From Onishia taeanensis (GTDB lineage Bacteria; Pseudomonadota; Gammaproteobacteria; Pseudomonadales; Halomonadaceae), in contig NZ_JABVXC010000011.1 of NCBI RefSeq assembly GCF_013349955.1, positions 91,413 through 155,412 of the forward strand: 64,000 nucleotides of DNA, in the 5' to 3' direction. Each line of letters begins with the position of its first letter. The first letter of the stretch is position 1. Under the pieces are notes generated by a model. The model saw only the letters and a list, made by a program, of their open reading frames with translations, was not told where the DNA came from and made no database searches. A program made the position numbers and the translations under genes. Positions 45,950 to 55,142 of this stretch are shown piece after piece.

Positions 45950-47634
45950 CCTTGGCCTCCTCTCTATTTGCCTCGCCTCTATTTGCCTCTTCTGTCAATG
46001 TGCTCCAGGCATTGTGGCTACCCGCACTGCTCGGCCTGGTGGCCGGGCGCCTATTGGATGGCATGCTACGCCCCATGCCTCGTCCCTTCTGGCGCCGCGC
46101 TTTTATCACCTGGTGTGTCGAGCTGGGTAGCTGGGGCATTCAGTTCGCTTTTTGGACAACGCTGGTGCAGCGCCCGTGGTTTGCCATGGCGATTATGACG
46201 TCTCTTCACTTGCTGGTCGTTCAAGTCAATAACACCAAGTACCTGTCGCTGCGCGAGCCCTTCCTTTGCCAGGACTTCGAGTACTTCACCGACGCAATTC
46301 GCCACCCCAGGCTATATATCCCCTTCTTCGGCATCGGACTGACCATTGCGGCGACCCTGGCAAGTCTGGCGGCGATCACCACCGGTTTGCTGCTCGAGCC
46401 CTCGCTGATCTCGCGTTATGGGGCACTGAGCCTAGCGGCCGTCATCTTGCCTTTGGCAATGGCATCGATCGTCACGCTAGGCTGGGGGCTACTTCGCTTG
46501 CCTTCCTGTTCGCTCGATCCTGAGCGCGATCTGAAGGGTCTTGGACTGACCACTTATTTATGGGCCTATGGGCTACTGGCGCGACAGCCTTTCCCCGAAG
46601 CCGCAAAGCGCTCACCTTTTACCCGGCACTCAGAAAAGCCCCCTGGCCCGACTGGGCAACTGCCTCATGTTGTGGCCATACAGAGCGAATCCTTCTTCGA
46701 CCCCCGCGACTGGGCGCCCAACATTGCCCGCGAGATACTGGCTAGCTTTGACCGCATTGCCGATGAGGCATTGTCGGCAGGGCGACTGCGTGTGCCGGCC
46801 TGGGGGGCTAACACGGTGCGCACAGAGTGCGGCTTCCTGACGGGCCTTTATCCCGAGGCACTCGGTGTACATCGCTTCAACCCCTATCACCAGATGAACA
46901 GACAACCGCTGACCAACCTGGCCGGTGTACTCAAGGCCATGGGCTATCGTACAGTCTGCATTCACCCCTACCCCGCCAGTTTTTACCTTCGTGACAAGGT
47001 GTTTCCCCAGCTGGGGTTTGATGAATTCATCGATATCCATGCCTTCAATTCGTCCCAAAAAGATGGACAATATATTGGCGACAAGGCGGTCGCCAGCAAG
47101 ATAGCGGACTTGTGTGAAGAGGAAAACACGCGCCCGCTATTCATCTTTGCGATCACCATGGAGAACCATGGTCCTCTGAATCTCGAATCAGCCAGTGAGG
47201 CGGATACCGAGCGCTGGCATACCGCACCGCCCGAGCCTGGCTGCGAGGAACTATCGGTGTATTTGCGGCACCTGCATAACGCCGATGACATGCTGGCGTC
47301 GCTTGCCAACACGCTGTCGGCGACGAGCCGCGAGGGCGTGTTGTGCTGGTACGGTGATCATGTCCCCATCATGCCGGAAGTTTATGCACGTCTCGGCGCC
47401 CCCAATGGCCTGACAGACTACCTGCTGTGGTCGACAACACAGCGTAAAGGGACACCAAGCCAGACAGGGACTACCGACCAACATGACCACGCAATAATCG
47501 ATATCGAACAGTTAGGCCCCTTGCTGATTGACGTTGTGCTGGATGAAGTTGTGCTGAAAAGTGCCACATCAACGTCACGCAGCGGCACCAACGCGGCATA
47601 TAAAGAGCTAGACAAGGACAGGGAGCACCAATGA
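45946..47634 (+). CDS. membrane sulfatase-fold phosphotransferase (LtaS/OpgB-like, RkpI-like)
   Basis: 562 residues from GTG 45946, with GGAGG nine bases before it and a GTGA overlap with the SDR gene. Five membrane helices in residues 1-210 are followed by an alkaline-phosphatase-fold domain: metal site IQSESFFDPRDW, nucleophile region WGANTVRTECGFLTGLYPE, FIFAITMENHGPL, and CWYGDHVPIMPE, which gives the last Asp-His pair. Enzymes of this kind move phosphoglycerol or phosphoethanolamine from a phospholipid to an acceptor on the outer face of the inner membrane. The acceptor here is unknown; the PKS-derived lipid is a fair candidate. Confidence 0.85.
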   Translation: MTLASSLFASPLFASSVNVLQALWLPALLGLVAGRLLDGMLRPMPRPFWRRAFITWCVELGSWGIQFAFWTTLVQRPWFAMAIMTSLHLLVVQVNNTKYLSLREPFLCQDFEYFTDAIRHPRLYIPFFGIGLTIAATLASLAAITTGLLLEPSLISRYGALSLAAVILPLAMASIVTLGWGLLRLPSCSLDPERDLKGLGLTTYLWAYGLLARQPFPEAAKRSPFTRHSEKPPGPTGQLPHVVAIQSESFFDPRDWAPNIAREILASFDRIADEALSAGRLRVPAWGANTVRTECGFLTGLYPEALGVHRFNPYHQMNRQPLTNLAGVLKAMGYRTVCIHPYPASFYLRDKVFPQLGFDEFIDIHAFNSSQKDGQYIGDKAVASKIADLCEEENTRPLFIFAITMENHGPLNLESASEADTERWHTAPPEPGCEELSVYLRHLHNADDMLASLANTLSATSREGVLCWYGDHVPIMPEVYARLGAPNGLTDYLLWSTTQRKGTPSQTGTTDQHDHAIIDIEQLGPLLIDVVLDEVVLKSATSTSRSGTNAAYKELDKDREHQ

Positions 47635-50600
47635 CCAAGCGCGTTGCCATCATCGGCGCCGCTCACCGTTTTCCCGGCACCACCAGCGCCGAGAATTTCT
47701 GGGAAGCGCTCAAGGAAGAAAAAGACCTGGTAACGTCAGTCGCCTCAGATCGCTGGGGGAAAGACGCTTTCCTGCATCCCGATAAGAAGCACCCCGGTAC
47801 CAGTTACACCTTCGCTGCGGGCAGCCTAGGCGATGTCTCTGGGTTCGATGCCAGCTTCTTCGGCATATCACCCCGTGAAGCCACCAGCATGGACCCCCAA
47901 CAGCGTCTGCTGCTGGAAATGAGCTGGGAAGCCATGGAAGACGCCGGCATTCCTCCAGAGTCGCTACGTGGCAGCCAGTGCGGTGTCTTCATGGGCGTAG
48001 CCTCCGCCGACTACTCGTATCGCATGGCTGATGACATGTCGGCCATCGACACATCCTCGGCTACCGGCAACACCGCAAGCATTGCCTCGAATCGCATTTC
48101 GTATGTGTTCAACCTCCAGGGGCCCAGCATGTCCTTGGATACGGCCTGCTCGTCATCCCTGGTCGCCTTCCACCAGGCGTGCCAATCGATACGCAGCGGT
48201 GAAACCGACATGGCCCTGGCGGGTGGCATCAGCTTGCACCTGCACCCCTATGGCTTCGTGGTCTTCTCCAAAGCCAGCATGCTATCGCCGAACGGCCGCT
48301 GCCAAGTATTTGACGCCAATGGCGACGGCTATGTGCGCTCAGAGGGCGGCGGCATATTCATGCTCAAGGACCATGAAAAAGCCGTGCGCGATGGTGATCG
48401 CATCCTGGCGGTGGTGGCCGCCAGCGGCATCAATACAGACGGCCACAAGTCGGGGCTGACCGTGCCCAACCCCGATGCACAGGTTGCCCTGATGACGGCC
48501 ACACTCGCCCAGGCGGGAATGACGCCCGACGACCTCGACTACGTCGAGGCACATGGGACCGGTACCGCCGTCGGCGACCCGATCGAGACCCGAGCCATCG
48601 GCGCTGCACTAGGCCAGAAACGCAGTCGCCCGCTGCCCATTGGCTCGGTCAAGAGCAACCTTGGTCACCTGGAAACCGCCTCAGGCGTTGCCGGCATGGC
48701 CAAGGCACTCCAGGTCATTCGCCATCGCGAAGTGCCGGCCACCATCGGTATCAAGACCCTAAACCCTCGCATCGACGCCGACGGCTGGAACCTGGATATC
48801 GTCACCCAGGCCCGCGAACTGAGCCCCGAGGGTCGACTGGTCATCGGCATCAATTCTTTCGGCTTCGGTGGCGCCAACGCCCACGTCATTCTGGAAAGCC
48901 ACACCAGTACCTCCGCAAGCGCCAGCAGGCCGAACCCCACAGCCCCCATGCCGCTACCGCTAAGGTTGTCGGCTCGCGACGACGATGCACTGCGCCAGCA
49001 GGCCCAGGCACTGAGTGACCAGCTCAGCAAGAGTGAGACTTCACTCTACGACCTGGCCTATGGCCTGCTCCATCGGCGAGAGCACCATCGCAATGGCGCC
49101 CTACTGTTCAGCGACAACGCAGCCGAGGCAGCCAGTGCGCTCGCCCAGTTCGCCGCAGGCGACATGCCCGATGCCGTGACCACAGGTCAGCGCGTGCCCG
49201 CGGCACAAGGCCCCGTGTTTGTATATACCGGCAATGGCTGCCAGTGGGAAACCATGGGCAAGGAGCTGCTCAGCAGTTCCCCCGTGTTCGCCACCGCCGT
49301 AGATGAAGTAGACCGAGAGTTTCTGCGATACGCCGATTTCTCGCTACGGGCAGAGCTCGAAGGGCGCAATGGCGATGAGCGCCTGGCGCGAACCGAAATC
49401 GCCCAGCCGGCCCTATTTGCATTGCAAGTCGGGGTCACTCGGATGCTGGAAGACCACGGCATCAGGCCGACAAAGGTCACCGGCCATAGCGTCGGCGAAG
49501 TCGCGGCCGCCTGGGCCAGCGGCGCCCTGACGCTCCAGGATGCCGTCAAGGTCATCTATTACCGCAGCACCTACCAGGGACACACCCAGGGCAGCGGGGA
49601 AATGACCGCGGTCGGCCTCGGCGCCGCCGAGATTCAACCCTGGTTAGACGATGCACGTTTCGACGGCATTGTGCTGGCGGGCATCAACAGCCCACGAGGG
49701 GTTACGCTCGCGGGCTCACCCGATGACTTGGCGGCCCTCGAAGCGGCGCTCGAAGAACAGCGCATCTTCGTCAAGCGACTGCCGCTGGACTATGCCTTCC
49801 ATAGCCCGGCCATGGATCCCATCAAAGGCAAGGTCACCGAGGCGCTGGCCGACATCACCCCGCGTGTCGCCACTATCCCCTTCATCTCGACAGTGACCGG
49901 TAACCAGATTACCGACACCCCGCTGGATGGCCTCTACTGGTGGCACAACATTCGTCGGCCCGTGCTGTTCGAATCGGCTATTACCGATGCCATCCATGAT
50001 GGGGGCAATACTTTCATCGAGATCGGTGCCCACCCGATTTTGCGCCGCTACATCGATGATGTGTTGAAGGACATGGGCCATGCAGGCACGGTGATTTCCA
50101 GCATCGTCAGAGACCAGGGCGACACGCTCGCCATGAACCAGTGCCTGAGCAAGGTACTGCTGTCGGGCGTGCCGATAGCCATGGACACCTGGTTTCCGGT
50201 CACCGGGCGCCATATCGACCTGCCACACTACGCGTGGCAACACGAACCCTACTGGTATCGCCCTACTGGTGACTCCCAGGGCCTGATGTCGCGCCATTAT
50301 GAGCACCCGCTGCTGGGCTATCGCCTGGCCCAGCAGGTGCTAACCTGGGAAAGCCAGCTGGACGCTAAACGGCTGCCCTGGTTGGCCGACCACCGGGTCG
50401 GCGATGGCATCGTCTTCCCCGGAGCCGGCTACGCAGAACTGGCCCTGGCAGCCGCGCATTCCCACAAGGCACAACCGCTAATCGACATCGAGTCACTCGA
50501 GATCCACAGCCCGCTGCTGCTCGATGGCCCGAACGGCAAGCGCATGCGCCTGTGCATGGATGAAGCCGACGGCACGATCCGCATGCAAAGCCGCGAGCCC

Positions 50601-53600
50601 GCCAGCGATGATCCTTGGAACCTGCATGCCAGCGCTCGCCTGTTAAGCCAGAGTCATGGGCTATCGTTAACGCGCCAAGCGCCATCGATACCTGACCGCG
50701 TCCCAGACTTCGACCGCGACGCCCATCTGGCCATGGCGAGCCGCATCGGCCTCGAGTACGGCCCAGCCTTCCAGGCGATCGGCCACGGCTGGGTGGAAGG
50801 TGATGACATCATCGGCGTCATCGATTTGCCCGATGCCATCCGAGCAACATTTGACGACAGCCAGAGTGCCTGCCTGCTGCACCCCGGCATCCTCGATAGT
50901 GCCTTCCAGCTATTCATTCCACGGCTTGCCCGCGAAATGCAGGTGGCCGACGGCCTCGCCTATGTGCCGGTGCGCCTGGAACGCATACAGGTCGAGGTTG
51001 GTGATCGTATCCCGGCTCTGGTGCAGGTGCGCCTGACAAGCCGTGCGCCGCACTCTCTGTGTGCCGATGTGGCCATATTCGATGACCAAGGCCAAGCCAT
51101 TGCCGTCGTGCAAGAAGCCCGCTTCAAAGCCGTTCGCCTCAAACGACAGGCCAGCCAGCGCCTGAGCTTCCTGGATCACCGCCTGGTCGCCGCACCGCGC
51201 AAGCCCATACCGGCGCCACTCGATGCGTCTTCATCCGATGCGTCTGCATTCGACACTTCAGCGCCTCAGATGTGCCAAGCCCTGGCCGCAGCGTACCGGT
51301 CGCACACGGGCTCACACTATGCCAGCGAAGTGGAACCGCTGCTCGATAGCCTGGTACTGGCCTTCACCAGCGAGGCGCTTGCTCCTCTGGCCGATCCTCA
51401 ACGACACCTGGCACGCTGGTGGCTTGAGCAGCAGGCGCCTGATGTTCGGCAGTTGGCAGAAGCTTTGCTGCAACTGGCTACCGACAACGGCCTGGCTGAC
51501 GAAAGCGCCGAGGGCTGGCAGCTTGCCGAGACCGAATTCGACGTCGATGCGGCGACGATCTGGAATCTGCTGATTCGAGACTACCCGGAACGCACGGCCC
51601 TGACACACCGGGTGGGACGCGTCGGCCGGCACTTACCGGCCCTGCTCGATGAGTCTCGCGACCTCGAGTCGCTGGCCTTGCCTGAAGCGCTCGCCAGCCA
51701 GCTGATTCACCAAGCGATTGGCGATGATGGCTGGCACGCACTCGCTGCGTATCTGTCTAGCCAGTGCAAGGCTATGCTCGAAGCATTACCCAGCGGTGGC
51801 CGACTCGGCCTGTTGGAAGCCTCAGCCGTCTCGCCAAGGCTCGCCGCTCGCCTGCTACCCCTGCTCGACAGCGACCGTTGCGATTATCACTTCCTGGGCC
51901 TAAGCCCAGCCGCCCATTCAGCGGCCGAAACGCTGGCTGAGCGCTATCCCCAGCTTGACTACTCAAGCCTTGACCAGCCAGCCACTCGGCATACCAACGC
52001 GCAGATCGCCCTAATAAGCCTAGACAGTGGCCTCGACAACGTCCGTCACCTGATGGATCAGCTAACAGACCAACTGGCGCCAAGCGCCCGCATCATGCTG
52101 GTAGGCACGGCCAGTTCGAACTGGCAACAACTGCTGACATTGGCACAGCATAAAGAGAGCCAGGCGCCCTGCTCGCCAACGCAAGCCAAGGCACTGCTGG
52201 CCTCGGCAGGCTTTACCCAGATCGAGCTTCAGGCATTAGAAGTCGCTGACAATGGCGTTCAGGCCGTGGTGGCAGAATGGCCCGGCAAGTCAGCAAGCGA
52301 GGCTGAACCTAGCGCCGAACCTAGCGCCTGGCTGATTGTCAGCGGCGACGCCGAGTCCGCACTTGGGCAAGCCATCGCTACGCGCCTGATGGCAAATGGC
52401 CACCCGGTCCAATACCACCAAAGCGATGAAGCTTCACCTTCGAGCCTCATCGAGAGCGACCCCTTTGATGCCGTTATTGACCTGCGAGGGCTTGCCAGCA
52501 TAGACCAAGCTCGGCGCTGTCGCATGGCGACGGAATGGCTCCAGTGCCTTGAAGCCAGCGAGAATTCCGCCGCCCTCTGGCTCCTGACCCATGATGTCGG
52601 GGCCGGCCTCGATGATGCCCGGCATGAAGCAGCGTCAACCAAGCATGTCGCAGAAACCAAGCATGTCGCAGAAGACGCCGCCCTTTGGGGCTTTGGCCGC
52701 TCGCTCAGCAACGAAGCTGGCACGCGGAGCGTGCGCCTGCTCGACGTCCCCATGGCCGCGGCATCTTCTGACCCGCTGCTCGACGCGCTAGTACACGAGC
52801 TGAGCAAGCCGGACGATGAAACAACCGAGATAGTGCTGGACGCCGACGGCCAGCGCTGGGTGCCTCGCCTGGGCCTGGTACCGGCTCCCGAGCAGCAGAC
52901 GGTCACGATGGATGATCAAGCGCTGAGCCTTGGCTTCGAACTGCCCGGCCAGCTGCGCCACCTGCGCTGGCAGTCTCATGCCCTGCCCGCACCGGGTAAC
53001 GGCCAGGTCGAAGTGAAGGTCGAGGCCACCGGGCTCAACTTCCGCGACGTGATGTATGCCCTGGGGCTGCTGTCCGATGAGGCCATCGAGCACGGCTTTG
53101 CCGGGCCCACCCTGGGGCTCGAGTTCGCTGGCCGCGTAGTTCGCACCGGCGCAAACGTCAGCCGCTTCCAGCCCGGGGATGCCGTGGTCGGTTTCGGCCC
53201 GGCCAGCTTCAGCGACCGCTTGATCGCCGACACCCACGCACTAGCGGCCATCCCCAACGGAATCGGCTTCGCCGCGGCGGCCACCATTCCGACCACCTTC
53301 TTTACCGTGTACTACGCACTCAAGCATCTTGCACGGCTCGAACCCGGCGAGCGGCTGTTGATTCATGGGGCCGCCGGCGGCGTCGGCTTGGCCGCGATTC
53401 AGATCGGCCGCTGGCTGGGAGCGGAAATCTACGCCACCGTCGGCAGCGAAGAAAAGCGCGACTTCATGGAGCTGCTGGGCATCCACCGGCTCTACGATTC
53501 TCGCTCGCTGACCTTCGCCGAAGACATCCTGCACGACAGCGAAGACGGCCGCGGAGTCGACGTGGTACTCAACTCCCTGGCCGGCGAAGCCATCAATCAG

Positions 53601-55142
53601 AACCTGCGCGTGCTAGCCCCCTTCGGCCGCTTCCTGGAGCTCGGTAAACGTGACTTCTATGAAAACACCAAGGTGGGCCTGCGCCCCTTCCGCAACAACC
53701 TGAGCTACTTCGGCATCGACTCCGACCAGCTGATGCGCGAAAAACCGCGCCTGACCCAGTCGCTGTTCGAAGAGATGATGGCGCTGTTCGCCGATAGCAC
53801 CCTGAGCCCCTTGCCTTTTACTGCCTTTGACAGCAATAGCGTGATCGATGCTTTCCGCTACATGCAGCAGGCGCGCCAAATCGGCAAGGTCGTGGTCACC
53901 TACGAGCAGCCGCCGACGGCCGAACCGGTCAAGGCAACGGTTGGCACGCTGCAACTTAGCGAATCGGCAAGCTACCTGGTTACCGGCGGCCTGGGCGGCT
54001 TTGGCCTGAGAACCGCCGAGTGGTTGGCCGACAAAGGCGCGCGTCAGCTAATCCTGATCGGCCGCCGCGGCCCCACCACCGAAGAGGCCCAGGACGGCAT
54101 TGCTCGTCTGGAAGCGCGCGGTGTGCGCGTCTATGCCGCCGCCTGCGACGTCACCGACCGGGCCACACTGGCGGACTTGCTCGCTGCCTGCCGTGACCGG
54201 CTCGGCCCGCTCAAGGGCATCGTGCATGCGGCCACCGTGATCGACGACGGTTTGATCCGCAACCTGGATGGAGAGCGCATTGCCAACGCCCTGGCGCCCA
54301 AAATCGACGGTGCACGCCATCTTGACCTGCTGACCCGCGACGATAGCCTCGACTTCTTTGTGCTGTATTCCTCGGCCACCACCCTGTTCGGCAACCCCGG
54401 CCAGGCCAGCTACGTCGCCGCCAATCATTGGTTGGAAGAGCTTGCCGCCACCCGCCGCCGCCAAGGGCTGGCGGCCACCTGCGTGCGCTGGGGCGCGATC
54501 GAAGACGTGGGCTTCCTGGCCCGCCATACCGACACCCGCGATGCCCTGCAAGAGCGCCTGGGTGGGCATGCCCTGCTCGCGGAGGATGCCCTCAAGGTGC
54601 TGGAACAGATGCTGCTCAATGACGCGAGGTCTCTGGGCGTGCTGGAGCTCGACTGGCCTGCTCTCGCCCGGTTCCTGCCCACGGCCGATGCCCCCCGCTA
54701 TCGGGACATCGCGCGCAATGCCGACGTCAGCGATGACAGCGAGGGGGATGACGACCTTCAGCAGTTACTGGCAAGCCTTAGTCCGGATGAACTGCGCGAG
54801 ACCCTAATTGAGCTGCTGCGCAAGGAACTGGCCAAGATTCTATTGGTGGAAGAGGAAAAGCTGGATATCTACCGCTCTGTCTACGATATGGGCTTCGACT
54901 CACTGATGGGCGTTGAGTTGATGACAGCGCTGGAAGGCCGCCTGGGCATCCAGATTCCCGTCATGGTGCTCAGTGAAGCCTCTACCCTTGCCAAGCTAGC
55001 CGAGTACCTCATGCGCAAGCTTCAGGGCGTGGAGCATGAACAATCGGATGAGCAAACGGATGAACAGGCCCAGCTGGCTTCACTCAAGGCGCAGCACGGA
55101 GTCGAGGATGCGACATCCACTACCAAGGAGGTGGACGCATGA
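47631..55142 (+). CDS. single-module highly reducing type I polyketide synthase (RkpA-like)
   Basis: 2503 residues. Domains in order: KS (1-425; Cys173 in DTACSSSL, His308 in EAHGTGT, His346 in KSNLGH), AT (about 525-830; Ser620 in GHSVGEV), DH (about 880-1160; His921 in DHRVGDGIVFP, Asp1089 in ILDSAFQ), a region of about 1200-1560 that looks like a decayed C-methyltransferase, ER (about 1765-2090; GLNFRDVMYALG, LIHGAAGGVGLAA), KR (about 2105-2290; VTGGLGGFGLRT, Tyr2261) and ACP (Ser2424 in MGFDSLMGVEL). No thioesterase. All reducing steps are present, so repeated use would give a saturated fatty-acid-like chain held on the ACP. The next gene can release it. It overlaps both neighbours by four bases. 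Confidence 0.95.
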   Translation: MTKRVAIIGAAHRFPGTTSAENFWEALKEEKDLVTSVASDRWGKDAFLHPDKKHPGTSYTFAAGSLGDVSGFDASFFGISPREATSMDPQQRLLLEMSWEAMEDAGIPPESLRGSQCGVFMGVASADYSYRMADDMSAIDTSSATGNTASIASNRISYVFNLQGPSMSLDTACSSSLVAFHQACQSIRSGETDMALAGGISLHLHPYGFVVFSKASMLSPNGRCQVFDANGDGYVRSEGGGIFMLKDHEKAVRDGDRILAVVAASGINTDGHKSGLTVPNPDAQVALMTATLAQAGMTPDDLDYVEAHGTGTAVGDPIETRAIGAALGQKRSRPLPIGSVKSNLGHLETASGVAGMAKALQVIRHREVPATIGIKTLNPRIDADGWNLDIVTQARELSPEGRLVIGINSFGFGGANAHVILESHTSTSASASRPNPTAPMPLPLRLSARDDDALRQQAQALSDQLSKSETSLYDLAYGLLHRREHHRNGALLFSDNAAEAASALAQFAAGDMPDAVTTGQRVPAAQGPVFVYTGNGCQWETMGKELLSSSPVFATAVDEVDREFLRYADFSLRAELEGRNGDERLARTEIAQPALFALQVGVTRMLEDHGIRPTKVTGHSVGEVAAAWASGALTLQDAVKVIYYRSTYQGHTQGSGEMTAVGLGAAEIQPWLDDARFDGIVLAGINSPRGVTLAGSPDDLAALEAALEEQRIFVKRLPLDYAFHSPAMDPIKGKVTEALADITPRVATIPFISTVTGNQITDTPLDGLYWWHNIRRPVLFESAITDAIHDGGNTFIEIGAHPILRRYIDDVLKDMGHAGTVISSIVRDQGDTLAMNQCLSKVLLSGVPIAMDTWFPVTGRHIDLPHYAWQHEPYWYRPTGDSQGLMSRHYEHPLLGYRLAQQVLTWESQLDAKRLPWLADHRVGDGIVFPGAGYAELALAAAHSHKAQPLIDIESLEIHSPLLLDGPNGKRMRLCMDEADGTIRMQSREPASDDPWNLHASARLLSQSHGLSLTRQAPSIPDRVPDFDRDAHLAMASRIGLEYGPAFQAIGHGWVEGDDIIGVIDLPDAIRATFDDSQSACLLHPGILDSAFQLFIPRLAREMQVADGLAYVPVRLERIQVEVGDRIPALVQVRLTSRAPHSLCADVAIFDDQGQAIAVVQEARFKAVRLKRQASQRLSFLDHRLVAAPRKPIPAPLDASSSDASAFDTSAPQMCQALAAAYRSHTGSHYASEVEPLLDSLVLAFTSEALAPLADPQRHLARWWLEQQAPDVRQLAEALLQLATDNGLADESAEGWQLAETEFDVDAATIWNLLIRDYPERTALTHRVGRVGRHLPALLDESRDLESLALPEALASQLIHQAIGDDGWHALAAYLSSQCKAMLEALPSGGRLGLLEASAVSPRLAARLLPLLDSDRCDYHFLGLSPAAHSAAETLAERYPQLDYSSLDQPATRHTNAQIALISLDSGLDNVRHLMDQLTDQLAPSARIMLVGTASSNWQQLLTLAQHKESQAPCSPTQAKALLASAGFTQIELQALEVADNGVQAVVAEWPGKSASEAEPSAEPSAWLIVSGDAESALGQAIATRLMANGHPVQYHQSDEASPSSLIESDPFDAVIDLRGLASIDQARRCRMATEWLQCLEASENSAALWLLTHDVGAGLDDARHEAASTKHVAETKHVAEDAALWGFGRSLSNEAGTRSVRLLDVPMAAASSDPLLDALVHELSKPDDETTEIVLDADGQRWVPRLGLVPAPEQQTVTMDDQALSLGFELPGQLRHLRWQSHALPAPGNGQVEVKVEATGLNFRDVMYALGLLSDEAIEHGFAGPTLGLEFAGRVVRTGANVSRFQPGDAVVGFGPASFSDRLIADTHALAAIPNGIGFAAAATIPTTFFTVYYALKHLARLEPGERLLIHGAAGGVGLAAIQIGRWLGAEIYATVGSEEKRDFMELLGIHRLYDSRSLTFAEDILHDSEDGRGVDVVLNSLAGEAINQNLRVLAPFGRFLELGKRDFYENTKVGLRPFRNNLSYFGIDSDQLMREKPRLTQSLFEEMMALFADSTLSPLPFTAFDSNSVIDAFRYMQQARQIGKVVVTYEQPPTAEPVKATVGTLQLSESASYLVTGGLGGFGLRTAEWLADKGARQLILIGRRGPTTEEAQDGIARLEARGVRVYAAACDVTDRATLADLLAACRDRLGPLKGIVHAATVIDDGLIRNLDGERIANALAPKIDGARHLDLLTRDDSLDFFVLYSSATTLFGNPGQASYVAANHWLEELAATRRRQGLAATCVRWGAIEDVGFLARHTDTRDALQERLGGHALLAEDALKVLEQMLLNDARSLGVLELDWPALARFLPTADAPRYRDIARNADVSDDSEGDDDLQQLLASLSPDELRETLIELLRKELAKILLVEEEKLDIYRSVYDMGFDSLMGVELMTALEGRLGIQIPVMVLSEASTLAKLAEYLMRKLQGVEHEQSDEQTDEQAQLASLKAQHGVEDATSTTKEVDA

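Noticed and set aside
51230..52310. Active C-methyltransferase domain in the PKS
   Set aside because: The SAM-binding glycine motif is not present, so only a decayed or structural domain is supported.
48011..54569. Several long frames opposite or out of phase with the PKS
   Set aside because: All are GC-rich shadows; the single 2503-codon frame explains every conserved motif.
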